From contig CM114272.1 of the NCBI GenBank assembly GCA_050084515.1, positions 56,048,001-56,112,000 of the forward strand: a stretch of DNA of 64,000 nt, in the 5' to 3' direction. Both the position numbers and the translations under genes were made by a program. Shown in pieces: positions 42,990 to 55,294 of this stretch. Position 1 is the first letter of the stretch. Each line of letters starts with the position of its first letter. This DNA is from Blasia pusilla (Eukaryota > Marchantiophyta > Marchantiopsida > Blasiales). A model generated the notes under the pieces. It was not told the DNA's origin. It did no database searches and saw only the letters and a program-made list of their open reading frames with translations.

Positions 42990-43990
42990 ATCGGGTGCAC
43001 AACATAGAATTATAGGGTACAACCCAACGATTATTGAGTGAATGTTCGGACTTAATAATCGCCCTTCCATTCTCCAATCTAAAAAACTAAAATAGATAAT
43101 CATGAATACACCATCATGAATACAAATAAGTCATTGATATTTCTGTATTATAGATAAGCCAACATAAAAGGATCCTTACCTCCGATAAATCGGATAGCCA
43201 TCTTTTGTCTCTACAATGCTCGCCACAAAAGCTTTAGGATAGCCTTTTGTACACTAGTTTGTTTCCTTATCCATACATGGGGAATTTGGATTTAATGGTC
43301 CACATGGCCCATGAACCATACAATTAGCAATCGTAGCATACAACCTTGGATGGGTAGATTGATCAAGGATTTCGATGGGATGAAATCTCCTCCCACTTTG
43401 GATTTCATGTCATGGTCAAAAAGTAGTATTGCTTTCCCAACTGTATTACAATTGCCATAGAATCTTGATATAATTGATGCATATAATGCGGCCCTCTAGT
43501 AAAAGAAGAAGGTAATATAATGTGCCTCTCAAACCTTCGACTATCAACATCATGTCGATGCATGGAATCCTTCACCCCTTAATATAATTCAGCCTCAACT
43601 CCTTTTGATTTAAGCACACCCATGATAATCTTTGTATCTCTATAGTGGCAAGAGGTCAACCATATATTCTTGAGTAAGTCAACCAAAACTCAATAAGTGA
43701 TTTCATCTTCTCCTCCAATCCGTATTTGAAGTAAAAAACATGCAAATTTCAAGGCCGTAACACTCTTTGTTCTTCTTTCCTCAACAAGATCGCAATCAAC
43801 TCGGTCCTCATCCATCCACTTCTCCCGTCCCTCCTCCCCGTGAATAATATGGCCTGGGCGTCGGGATTCTTTGTAGCCTTCGATTCTCCCAAAGGATATT
43901 CCCGAATGCCAACTTTCTTCACCATAGATAAATAATAAAACAAAGTATAATGGGATGAACGTTTCATTGAGGTCAGATATACGCCTCACT
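42990..43990 (-). pseudogene. Helitron replication initiator (Rep), catalytic part missing
   Basis: RRISDLNETFIPLYFVLLFI with YGEESWHSGI (N-terminal Helitron-like domain), then HIILPSSFTRGPHYMHQLYQ with DSMAI and NPKWEEI, then RLYATIANCMVHGPCGPLNP and NSPCMDK, TKGYPKAFV, TKDGYPIYRR, and LNNRWVVPYN. The stretch that normally carries the HUH metal-binding motif, between NPKW and CMVHGPCG, is absent, so the nuclease could not work. Confidence 0.8.
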
Positions 43991-44769
43991 CCCCTTCCAT
44001 GAAGTCGTTAAATTATATCACAATGGTCGACATGTTCACTTCCATCCCTGGAAAAATAGCAGCAACTTCATAAGCAACTGGTAAGTTATAACGCTTTGCA
44101 TCAATATCTCTCTTACTTGCCTTGAGGATGATCCGCATATTAAGGTCCCTTGCTTCATATGCCATATGACAAAAGATCTTCACATATGGATTGTATTCAT
44201 TTAACTTGTCCTAACAAATTCCTAACATCACTTTCTTGGAAATTTGGTCTCCTTGCAAGATTGAGTAATGTATTTAATCTTACAACCCTATTAATAGTAG
44301 CAAAGGAAGGAATTGTAGAAGCATTTGGTATAGTGGCAATTTGTGGAGATAACAGAACTCCATTAGAAGACACGGGATCTACTCTTGACCTTAGTTCATC
44401 CCCAAGGTTGGAGAAGAGGGAAAGAATTCTTATCAACTTCATGTTGAACCAAACTAGGAAGAGTGGTAGATAACCCAACTCGTGGTGTTACATAAGTAGT
44501 TGGCCCAATTGTTGATGTATTCTCAACAACTTCATAGGATGCATTGTCAGCCAACTGAAGTCTTGGTGATGGAAGATGAACTTCTTGACTTTCTCCCACC
44601 ATATCTCCACCCTCGTTGGTAGGCCTGCGAAAATATCAACATCAATATATTATAAAGGATGTATAAGATATAAATTTTTGGTTTTGAAGAAAAAAAATAT
44701 TTAGAGTGGAGATATAAAAATATAGATATATGTATATATATATACACCTTATGAATCAATTGGCCATAG

Positions 44770-45540
44770 TCGAAACCTCCTCATTTGGAATAGTTGCAAT
44801 ACTCTCAAATACCAAAGCGGGCTCGACTTGAACATGATTCGTTTTCCTTCTTTGTCTATATTCTCAATAATAAGTCCTCTTTGTTTCTTTGAAAGCTTCC
44901 ATTTTATCAATGCAAATAGCACATTTTCGTTTTTGGGCCTCGCCGCATAGAACCTTCCAAAAATCTTGTATATCGTGAGGATTCAATGGAATGGGAAGTC
45001 TACAAAAATACAAAAATGTTAAGAGCAATGCACCAAATTAAATTAAAAGAGGAGATTATGTAAGGTGGAAATGTGAACGTGCTAAATGAATATCAATTTT
45101 TTTAACTTACGTTGGAGATATTTCGGTAAGGAATTCTTCCTCAACATGTGTACTTTGTGCTAATATTTCCTTACGATATGCACGCCTTTTTTGTTTTGCG
45201 TTCATACGCATCAATTTTTGAAAGTCACGCAAATATATTGGATTTGATGGAATAGGAAGTCTGTGCAACAATTCCAAGATTTCATGATTATAATATACAT
45301 ACAAAACATAGGGATGTAAGGCATCATGGTGGAAATGGAAATACGTTGCTTCCCTTGTTCTCCCCAAAAAAAGATCCTTACATCAGACAAGTGTTCTTCA
45401 ATTTTTTTATTTGTCTCCTTGAAATTTGTTGGGGAATCAATAGATTTGTGATAACTCCTACTAGTCGTCTCTCCACGTACAATAATAATCCACCTCCACT
45501 TGCCATCTACATTACACACCATGAAACTACTTATTGAACT
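44770..45540 (-). pseudogene. N-terminal modules of the Helitron protein with an internal duplication
   Basis: Two similar minus-strand segments occur: LPIPSNPIYLRDFQKLMRMN with AKQKRRAYRKEI (45107-45270) and LPIPLNPHDIQDFWKVLCGE with AQKRKCAICIDKM (44860-45005). Each is followed by an acidic stretch. They look like a duplicated exon. No known domain. Confidence 0.45.
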
Positions 45541-45828
45541 CGATAACAGAAAGTAACTGAATCACAAAGCTGAAAGAGTTTGAATAGAAATTATATGAGG
45601 CCAAAATTAGTTAGAGAAGGAAAAAAAGTAAGAGAATGAAAAATTTAAAAGTAGAAAATAGGAGAAGGAAAAATGTAAAGAAAGAGAATGAAATTTTAAA
45701 AGGTTGAAAATATGAAAGTTTAGAGGAAGAGTTTAAAAGGAAAATTTTTTAAGAGGAAGAGAAAGACAAATGACTATATTTTGAAAAAAATTGAAGAAGA
45801 AAATAAAGGAAATTGAATGGGAATGAAC

Positions 45829-45901
45829 GAGTTCCGAGTGGTCTCCTATTTCTCAAGAGGAATGGCATTCCTCTTGAGAAATAGGAGACCACTTGGAACT
45901 C
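45829..45901. repeat. 73 bp near-perfect palindrome
   Basis: Arms 45829-45864 and 45866-45901 (36 bases each) pair with a single mismatch and a one-base loop. Just outside the Helitron, next to a purine-rich stretch. Confidence 0.85.
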
Positions 45902-47911
45902 TCCAACGGTTCTAGATCGGATGTCTTGACTCCGAAATATTTTTTTTATGAGGGCACCTTGGACACACTCTTGCACCTTGGACACACACTCATGGACTTC
46001 TTGTTTTCCACGTCATCATCTTTTTTATTTCACCTCTCTACTGTGTAGAATGGTTGCAGGTTGAGGGCGAGAGAAGAGACTCGAGCAACTTGAGAGTGTT
46101 GGAGTAGGAGCCCAAGAGCGTTGGAGGTGGATCTTGAATCAAACCTTGAGACTTTGCTGTTAATCATGAGCTTAATATCTTCGGACACTTGGTGATCTTG
46201 TTGCACAAACTTGCTCAACCTACTGCACAGACTCACTTGTTGAACTTGCTTAGGAGACTTACTTGCGAGTATCTGCAAAATAAGAAGCATAGGGTATCAT
46301 AAAGATATTATTGTAACTATTCATGGATGTATCAATAAATAAGAGTATGCATGCCGTAGGCATACGTGTATACATGTCAGAATTTAATACAAAGGAATAA
46401 ATTAGAAGTCCCAGAAGTTCCCCTCCAAGGTGTGGAAAAGAGTTTACTTGCGTGAGCCCTCGAAGTGCGCAAATGTGAAGTGCCGAAATTTAATTGCACA
46501 ACATAAATACTGGAAGATGTAAGTCTTGGAAATAACCCATCTTTTATCGACGGATCCCCATGATGGTGAGATCATAACTATTTTTTGGTACGTAAATTTG
46601 AAAATCGGAGAAAAGGCGGTCAAAGTGTGGCGTCTAACAGGAAATCCTAAAATCTGATATCGAACGGTCCTCACTTTGGCACGCTAAGGCAGCTAGGCGT
46701 GTCTCATGGTAGAAAAAGCCTATTAGCCGAAAATGCTATATGTCAACATGTGGAGCATTTGCACATTGAGACGCCATTCTCCCGCAATAGTATAGATTTC
46801 CACCCTCTCCTCTTCTAGAAGAAAATAACAAGAAAATTTTCGGGCCTAACTCCTACACTCAGACAACTTGATCAAAGGTGATCTTTGATTCCCTCTATTG
46901 TATTAGATCTTGACCAGAGCTATCCTTCAAGCGTCTAGATCTACCTGTGTAGTGGAGATAGAACTTCTTTGTCATCCACTAAGCATGTAGTTCACATGGC
47001 CTATTTGCTACCCTTTGGCCCTTTGGGCACATAAGTGTAAGCTATATTAAGTCAAAGGCAAAATACATCTAGGAGTAAGATATAGGTGTCTAATAAGAAA
47101 AGGGTTAATATTTAGATGATATGGCTCGTTTTGTTTTTCTCCCTTTGACTAGCTAGTAGCTTCACATTAGTTTGTATAAAGTATTTGAGTTTATCTATCA
47201 CAAGTCCAACTGAAAGAATTATAGCATCCAATTAATCAAAAAAGGTTTAAAAGTTTTTTAATTCCACAAAATTTCTCATGGAGAGCATCTATTGAAGTTC
47301 TTTAATTTATAATTCTTAAAATAAAAAAAGGCATTGAAACTATGTCTTGGAGATGTTATTTTAAAGCCATGTTTCCCCTTTAGATTTGAGCATGTCTATG
47401 TTCTAGATTCTTTCATCTAACTAAGGGTTTTTTGAGTTTTCTCATACTCATTTAATATTAATTTTCTAATCTCTAAAACTAAACATTTTTCTCTTATCCT
47501 AGTTTATTATGATTTCTAATTGAGGATCTAAATCTTATGTACTTGTTTTATTTAGATGGAATCCCTTTCTTGTATGTATAAAATAAGTGACACCTTTTAT
47601 ACCTTTGACATTGAGGTTCATAGTGCTCTCTTACTATTCATTAGAGAGAATATTGTACATTGGACTAGATTTTTCTTTATAGATAATCTTTATACAATGG
47701 TGCTTGTTATGCCTTTCTCCCCAACTTCCATTCAAGCTCATCCTTAGACAATGGAGTGGAAAGGGTCATGGGATAGTAGTTGCCATCTTCCTTCTTTTAT
47801 GTGTGGATTCGTTCACATATCATTAGAAATTAAAAGAACTTCTTAGGGCACTACTTTTTCATTAAAAAAGAGTAGTCTTACACAAAGATTGCATGTGGAT
47901 TGATTCAATCC
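45902..47911. other. Mostly non-coding interval
   Basis: One minus-strand open stretch (46030-46290), SPKQVQQVSLCSRLSKFVQQ and onward, has a coding look and a possible acceptor before it, but no domain. Nothing else supported. Confidence 0.3.
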
Positions 47912-48530
47912 AAGGTTGTACATGGATAAAGTCCATGTTCGTGGACTTATGTCCTCCTTATGATGGACATGTTCATGCGGGCCCGTATATCTAAGCCCAC
48001 CCGCCCGCAAGGTAGACTTAGACTCAACTAGCCTATACCTAGTCTAAGAACCCACGGTCTATTTTGTGGCCCACACCGGCCCATCCTAAGGTCGCAGTAG
48101 CCCCGCGAAAAAAATGTCCATGCAGGCTTGACCGGGTACTGTAGCCCGCACCCGAGCCCGCTCCTAAGCCAACTGAGCGTATAGTGTAGACGCTGGCTGG
48201 CCGAGCCCACGCCTGATCCCGTACATGGCCGGCTCAAGGTCCGCACACCAACATGGGTCTATGCTTTGGGCTCAGGGACGGGGTTGGATGCAAGCCATAG
48301 GTGCCCGGGCCGCATGTCTGTACATGTCCATTCCATAGATGGACTTATCCATTTTTATGCAACCTTCATTGGCCCGGATAAGGCATGTAGGGTGGGTGGC
48401 CTCAATGCATGCAAGGCAAGGCCTAGAGCCCACCTTGCGAACTTAGTGACGGGCCCATGTGGGCTGAGGGTTGGCTACGGGCAAGCCTACCCGCCTCCCT
48501 TAATCTAAGCTTGTACCCGTCCCCGCATGG
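47912..48530. repeat. GC-rich dispersed repeat, member 2, with terminal inverted repeats
   Basis: The left end AAGGTTGTACATGGATAAAG (47912 onward) is matched by the inverted right end at about 48300-48366, which reads AAGGTTGCATAAAAATGG on the minus strand, both followed by GTCCAT, GGACATGT and GCGG-CCCG. The inside and the stretch to 48530 are irregular GCGGGC/GCCCGC units. This gives an element of about 455 bp with roughly 65-base imperfect inverted ends, as in a MITE. Confidence 0.55.
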
Positions 48531-50911
48531 GCCATCACAATACCATAAGAACTTGGGCGAGGGATTCGTTGGACATGTTTGATTGCGTGCAACCATGATT
48601 CAACTACTAAAAACACTAAAAGAGAAGTACACTTTGATACAAAATGGTGTTGAAAACAACCAAATAAGATCAGAAATTTAGTGTAACATTTCTTCATGCA
48701 TTTTTTATAGAATATTCCACATCAAAAGGATCGTGAGTACTTTTTTCAAAAAATCAGACATTTTAGAAAAAAGAAAGATTATATGTATATGGAATTCAAT
48801 GATAGAATAGTTTTCATGTTTTCCTATTAACATCGTGGACTCCAAAAGACATAAACAATCATTCAAGTGGAAATAAAATCATTTAAAGTTTTTGAAAATC
48901 TTTATTATAGATCATTTGGAATGGAAGATGCAAGGATCGTAAAATGAATACCATATGTGAATCATATTGTGATAAAGTTGGTAAACATGTCTTGGAAACT
49001 CACCTATATTGTAAGTTACATTAAATCTCTTGATTCTTCTCTAGATGTTTCATTTTAGAATCGTGATGTGTTGAAACTTGAAATTTTTGCTCATCAACTT
49101 TTATTGCGATGTAAAAAAAAAATCCCATAGATTTTTCCATTATATTTTCATTGTAAGAAATACTTAATGGAAATAGGTCTAGAAAAGGGATTAGCTATAA
49201 ATTCTATAAAAGAAAAGGGCTCAAAATTTTTCTCTCATATCTTCTCCACCTAGAATAGTCACAGAAGCATTTGACTATAAAAGGTGTTCAAATAATTAAT
49301 GACAACAAATAATCTCACCGAATTTGGAAATAGCCACTAAAAAATGTTGTTTTCTATTTTCTATCTATGGTTTATTTTCTTCTTCTTAGATATTTCTACT
49401 ACTTAATTCTTCATCTTCCTTAAAAGGTGGCTGGCGGGGGCGTAACGAGGTTGGGGACGAGGGGGCATAACGGTACCATGAACTCCAAGGCTATCACCAA
49501 TCAAAAGGATAAGAAAAGGGGTATCCCCTATAATCTTAATATGTCAAATCATAGTTAGCCAACATATAGAGTTTTATCGTATCATAAATGTAGAAAGTCT
49601 ACAAATTTTTTAGATATAACTTTTTTTTGAGTGGTGAGATGAGATTGGCGAAAACTCTATGTAAGTTGTGATTGTTATTTTAAAATAACCTCTTCTTTTG
49701 CTATTTTGGGCAAGATGACCCAATGATCAAGTCAACATTCATCTACTATCATGTTTGCGCATGTTATTGTATTGGGTTGTATTTTGGGGAAAGAGCTCTT
49801 TTGGCTCTTCTCAAGGATATAAAGGTGAGGGAGAGCGAGAGGGAGAGATGACTTTCACTAGCCATCTTTTTTAATGTTTAGCTTTTGGAGTCTATATTCT
49901 TGTAGGGTTTGACAAAAGCTTGGTTGCTAGAGTTTGGATTCCCTCATGGCAAAGGGTGACTGTGGTTTAATGCAAATATGTAAATTGAAGAGTGGAGTCA
50001 GCCACGTGAACCGTTTTTATTTCGATTATACATGAGTCGGAAAGGTTTGTCTTCAATTACCCACAATTTTACTTCCTACGTTCTTATTCCATTCTCAAAA
50101 TCATTCTTGAGTATTTAAGTGGTAGTATACCATTGAGTCTTATAAAAGAAAGGAACCATCATCTACATCTAAACCATACTCTCATATGGAAATAATCGAT
50201 TTCTAAAACAAATTTGAAGCAAAGGATGGGAGACAATGTTATTACAACCCAACTAACTAGAAAAATGATAAGGCACACCAATTCTGCCAAGAGAAGACAT
50301 TACCCCCAAATACATCAGTGAAAATTGTAGAATGAAAAAATATGTACTTATATCAAAACACCATGATGTTTACCATGAAAAATAATTAACACTTGTTAAT
50401 GAAATGCTAGTAGATTGGGCATATATTTTTATAAGTGGCATAAAGTACCAAGCTCTAAATATAATATATGGATCTGATGAAGCATTACAAGAATATGGAT
50501 TTCCAAAACATGAAACAATATGGATTTAAAAGAATATTAAAAAAATATAGGAAATAAATTTTTTATGTGATGGAGAAAATAGATTAAGAGAATTCCCTCG
50601 AAAATCATCACCTTACCCTTTCACGTAGTCCTTCTCTCTCTGTAGTTACTATTTAATTTTGGCAATGCATCTCAGTGGCCTTACAATGTGCACAAGCCTT
50701 GGCATTGATACGTCGTGCGGAGGTGGTGACGGGCCTTATTTTCGCTCGCCTCGTCGTCCATTCACGTCTGACCAACCACTCGTGTTCTTGTCAAATTTGT
50801 TTCAGGCTATCAATCGTGTAGCTCGTTGAATCGGTGTTTGCGTTGGCTAGTTGCCATTTTCTTTTATGTTTTTTTTTAACTCCTCTTTTGAGGTTTATTT
50901 TATAATAAAGT

Positions 50912-50912
<1 letters not shown>
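48531..50912. other. AT-rich interval without a supported gene
   Basis: Possible decayed coding near 50225-50590 (+), where pieces such as LTLVNEMLVDWAYIFISGIK can be read in shifting frames, but I recognise no family. Confidence 0.3.

Positions 50913-50960
<48 letters not shown>
50913..50960. repeat. (AT)n microsatellite
   Basis: About 24 uninterrupted AT units. Confidence 0.95.
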
Positions 50961-50965
<5 letters not shown>

Positions 50966-51343
50966 GTAGCTCTAATATCAGGTTATTTCTAAACATGATA
51001 TTAATTGATATTTTAAATTAAAAAATATTAATAAACACGCTCAAAATAAAAAAATGCCATTCTCTATTTCGAAAATAAGTTTTACCTCGAAAGAAATCGT
51101 GGTTGGGTGAACTTAAACGGGAGTTCCTAAATAAAAAAATAAAAAACATAGTTTCTCCGATTCAAAATTCAAAATTACATCTGCCGTTACCACGACCTGG
51201 CACTGTAGTAGGCAGTGACTGACTGTGATTCCCCAAACCACTGTCCGCGGTTGGGCAGGAACGCCGCGCATTCCACATCGTGGCGGTAGTCACCGACGTT
51301 CGCTGCACCTACAGATTCGAGGTCGACACGAGAGCTGCGCAGT

Positions 51344-51391
51344 CCCAATCCCTTCGCTGTAATTCTTGAAAATTACAGCGAAGGGATTGGG
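51344..51391. repeat. Perfect 21 bp inverted repeat upstream of the Dabb gene
   Basis: CCCAATCCCTTCGCTGTAATT (51344-51364), loop CTTGAA, then its exact complement (51371-51391). It lies about 350 bases before the start codon. Confidence 0.85.
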
Positions 51392-51742
51392 AATCTGGGA
51401 TATGGAACCACGATTGTGGTGTCCCGGAAGATATATTCGCATTGAACTTCAGCTAGCACTGTAATGGGTACATTTCCATGCCGTATAACCAGCGATCGAC
51501 GAGGCGATCGAGAGAGAACAGTTGACAAATTGATCGCTGTGGTGGTAGAGTCTTGATTTTCATGCTCGTGGTCAGTCTTAGTTTGCATATCTACCTTTGT
51601 AGTTTATGACATTATTTTTAACGGTTTTCAAATAACTAGAAATCGCTTGAGCATTAGTGGAACGTCGGGAACTCGATCCACAGGAGAGACCTGAGGAGAG
51701 GGCTAGGGAGAGGGGGAGGGGGAGTAGAACAACAGGGAGAGT

Positions 51743-54155
51743 ATGGCAAACACAATCAAACACGTAGTGCTTCTCAAGTTCAAGGAAAACGTTGAACCAG
51801 AGGGGCAGGCGAAGCTTATAGAGGAGTACGGCTCTCTACCATCGAAGATTGACGAGATAAGAGGCTTCGAATGGTAAGTACCATAATCTTCAATTCTGTT
51901 AATTATATGTTTGCGAGATGGTTTGAGCCCAAGAATCGCATGATAATCTAGTGCCGGGAGATGCACCATTATTTTCAGTAGGTACTGGCAGGGCTGTAGT
52001 CTATCTTAGGGACATCAACCTGCAGCTGCACTGAAATTTTCAAGGGATTGGCCGAGGTCAAGTCTAGCACTTTCATACGTCCGTTCACAAAGCTTGAGTT
52101 TAGAAGGAGCACGTCGAAAGGTTCGGAAACCATCGCTCCCTGAGACAAATCGGATTGAGACCCTCAATTGCGCCAGTCAAATTTTGAACTATCACGCAAG
52201 TACACTGCATTATCCGACGCATGATTTCAAAATGCATTAATATGAAAGAGAACAGCTTTTTCTTGAAGATCTTCTTTGCAGCAAGAAACGTTTCCACGAC
52301 ACGGTAACACACTAGTTTGCGAATCGGGCTAAAGAATCGACGTTAACTTTCCAAGATAACTCTTCATTATTCCATTTCCATGCTATATTGGGTCACTATT
52401 TCCTGTTAGCTGTTACAATTTTCTTACTTTTTCTCGAGTTCAAACTCCACTCAATTTCCACGTCACATATCTTATTGCGACCTTCTTTGAGTGAACATTC
52501 ACGCATGTACACCATGTTAACGTTATGCATAAATAGAAACCTACATCCACTGTTATTGCATTGAAATAGTAGTGGGATTGGTGGCCTTCATGGCACTTCA
52601 TGTGCTAATCTTTTCAAGGAGAAGTGGGAATACGCAATCAAAAAAAGTGGTCAAACTAGTAACCATACACTGTCATCCCCAGATTGTATGTTCAGATTAG
52701 TTGTGCAAATCTTGTGGAAACTTGTTCGCAGTTTAATGGCATTTCCTTTTGGGAATGTAGACTGCGAGGTGGATCTATTTTTCCTTTCTTTTTCTTAACT
52801 AGTGTCTGCATCATGATGTTTGGCCTTTCACAATAAAGTCTGCCTCGAAATTGACGAGTAGACGTGACCAGGAAATTAGTGCTGAGATTTTAAGCTCTTG
52901 ACTACCTGCAGGATAGGTGAGAAAGCTGAAGCTCAAGACAATTTGATGATTCAAACAATGCTCTCTCATTGTACCTTCACTTCACGTTTAGGACAGGCAG
53001 GGACCTCGGAAAGACTGCCGTGGATCCTACTGTCAAACTTTGAGATTTTTGAAAACAGTTCCAAAACACTTTACGCACGAGATCCGCACCTCAACTTCTA
53101 TGGTCCAATTTAAAAGAGGGATACGTTCTATTATGAAGTCGTAAGGAGTTCGTGCAACGCTGTACGCTACTAGGTATATCGACCGGCATGCGGTTCCCAC
53201 CCATAGCCTGTTCTAGACTCTGAATGACTTGCCATCCATCCCCCCTTACAGTTTGAATGAAGTAATGAATAATTTTGGAAGTATCCCCATCAACAAGACT
53301 GTCTCTGTGCCGGTTTACCTTGCCGCCTCGTAGACATAAAGTAAGGTCACTTTTTACGTCGAATGACCTGCCTTTCTGGTTCAGGGACAGGACGTAGCTC
53401 TACTCTCCCATGATAACTTTCGGTAAAAGATGAAAGTGGACTTTGGAATCGTTATGAATAAGTTATTAAACACTAAGAATCGTCTTCTTCTTTGCCCGGG
53501 GAAGACAATTGCCTCGAGACTTGACGGGAATGTGAGGTACCACTAAACTGCCTTCTCGGCTTACATACAACCGAAAAGTTCTACGCTCTCGCTTTGGCTT
53601 GTACCTAGACGCTCCGAACAAACTCTCTTTACGGCAAACACTGTGACTGTAGACGGAGCTTCGTTTCTTCCTTCACCATTCCCAGTAATTAGCACTGTCC
53701 AACCAGGGCGTTGGGACACGCACATCCGATCATAGTTCATGATCTAGACATCCTATTTATATACTTTTAGTACAGCATGTCTTTCGTGGCCTATAAACTG
53801 AATCTTGTCAGGTCAACTATGATGTTTAGGTTACCCCTATTGTGGTACTGACTTTGCTGACTTTGCTAACGAGTGTTGTTGGCTGAACAGGGGAACAGAT
53901 ACTCCTGTAGTAGCACACGCTCTGTGCTTGGAGAGTTGGCAGAACATGGGATCAGATGTAATTGTTGAAAACGCCCATGAAGAGTACACCCACATTTTCA
54001 TCACCACCTTTGATTCCAAAGCAGATCGAGATACCTACATACACCATGACGTACACAAGGAGTTTACCAAGGTGATGATCTCAAACTTAGCAAGGCTGAT
54101 AGTATTTGATTTTGCTCCTAAAGTTGTGTCCAGTCCAGTGACCTCAGTTTCCTGA
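51743..54155 (+). CDS. Stress-responsive A/B-barrel (Dabb) protein, HS1-like; exons 51743-51873 and 53891-54155
   Basis: Two exons code for 131 residues. Exon 1 starts MANTIKHVVLLKFKENV and ends at a GTAAGT donor (51874); exon 2 follows the acceptor at 53890; the intron (2017 bases, phase 2) splits the Trp codon of GFEW. IKHVVLLKFK, GFEWG, YTHIFITTFDSKADRDTYI and IVFDFAP match the plant HS1/Dabb family, small dimeric alpha-beta barrels, some with antimicrobial or cyclase-like roles. His of IKHVV and the H-x-x-VHKEF region are kept. Compared with HS1, about 19 residues (TPVVAHALCLESWQNMGSD) sit between WGTD and VIVEN, an insertion or an unspliced piece. No signal peptide, so cytosolic. Both splice junctions preserve the frame and there are no stops, so it looks functional. 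Confidence 0.85.
51874..53890 (+). other. Intron of the Dabb gene
   Basis: GTAAGTACC donor and TTGGCTGAACAG acceptor. No repeat or RNA gene recognised inside; an open stretch at 52898-53113 has no domain. Confidence 0.75.
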
Positions 54156-54322
54156 CTGTTTACAAGCTAAGGAAAGGAAACTGTCGGACGAGACTGGAAA
54201 GAGAGGGCAGCCAATGTTGCGGACCCAAAAATGGCTTCCCTCTAGCTCAGTGACACCATGTTCGAGTTCGGACTATTTGGAATCGACAGAAGTTGTGGTT
54301 TAATTGTGACGGAAGTTCTGTA

Positions 54323-54328
54323 AATAAA
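54323..54328 (+). terminator. Polyadenylation signal AATAAA of the Dabb gene
   Basis: AATAAA in CTGTAAATAAAGACG, about 170 bases after the stop codon, a normal 3' UTR distance. Confidence 0.6.
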
Positions 54329-54417
54329 GACGAGCCTAACTATTCTTAAGAGTTCTTTCTGTAAATCAGGCTCTGGCTGACTCGTTGCTTTACTTCCGAG
54401 GTTTCAAAACCGACCGT

Positions 54418-54610
54418 CAGAATCATTAAAACCGACAGTCAGAATCATTGAAGGCAACTCTATGGAAATGTCTCCGTCTGGTACAGCCAGCCTGGCACCG
54501 ATCTGACTTGAACGACTAGATTCAAACACTTCCACTCTGAATCATTCAAAGTCAGTCACTCAGATGGAAGTGTCTCCATCTGATACAGTTGGGGCCTGGC
54601 AACGATCTCA
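54418..54610 (+). repeat. Tandem duplication of about 103 bp
   Basis: TGGAAATGTCTCCGTCTGGT in the first unit corresponds to TGGAAGTGTCTCCATCTGAT in the second, both followed by ACAG, CCTGGCA and CGATCT. Both follow a CAGAATCATT/CTGAATCATT word. Confidence 0.7.
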
Positions 54611-55294
54611 CTGTAACAATACCAAAGAGAGCGACGCCGTCAGTGTGAAACAAAGAACCACTTTTCTGAGGCATGAACACAACATAAACACGTCCGTCTG
54701 TAACTTCGAGACTATCACTGGAACTGCCTAGTGTGCCAGTAAACATTTCCGCCCCAGCTGATAAGAGTTCTCCCTAATACCAAAGGAGGTCCTGGCACTC
54801 AAACTCCACTTTCTAAACCCGAATCTCGTCATTTAGGAGCTTGTTTCCGTTGTGTCAAGACCCATCTCAATTACAACCCCCGCACAAAACTATCACTTTC
54901 ATTCTTTACAACTCTGCCCACACTAGAGGAATCACCACTCTTGAGAATCCGCGCACATACATAAGAGGACAGAACCGAGTTCCAATTCCAACATCTGAGG
55001 CTGCAAACGCCATACCACAACAGAAACATAATCCATAGTGATGGCTTCCTAAGAACCCACAACTTATAGTACCACTCTTAAAATTAGAAGTAGTCGGCCA
55101 TTACCCATCAGATTTCTACAAACGGACGACCACTGATCAGCTCTACCATCTAAAACGAGATACCGTGCTACACCCTAAGCCCTGAGCGCGCTGTTGTCAG
55201 CGAGAAGCGGAAACAGAACTAACCGATTTCAGGAACCAAGACGAAGACAACAGAACACTGTGCCATCATCAGGACTGCGGCAGGGAAAAGAGCA
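54611..55294. other. Non-coding interval
   Basis: Only short open stretches without domain. Confidence 0.4.

Larger units (their letters stand above)
40299..45540 (-). mobile_element. Helitron (rolling-circle transposon), decayed
   Basis: Minus-strand frames give, in order, N-terminal modules (45.5-44.8 kb), the Rep-type replication-initiator region (44.0-43.1 kb), the linker/CEACW region (42.8-42.0 kb) and a Pif1-family helicase (41.7-40.8 kb). Helitrons replicate through a HUH nuclease fused to a helicase. The nuclease HUH segment itself appears deleted. The left edge abuts copy C at about 40298, but I could not find a clean CTRR end, so both boundaries are approximate. Confidence 0.8.

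Noticed and set aside
52898-53113. Extra exon in the Dabb intron
   Set aside because: A splice-acceptor-like CTGCAG precedes it, but the translation has no match to the family and would disrupt the barrel.
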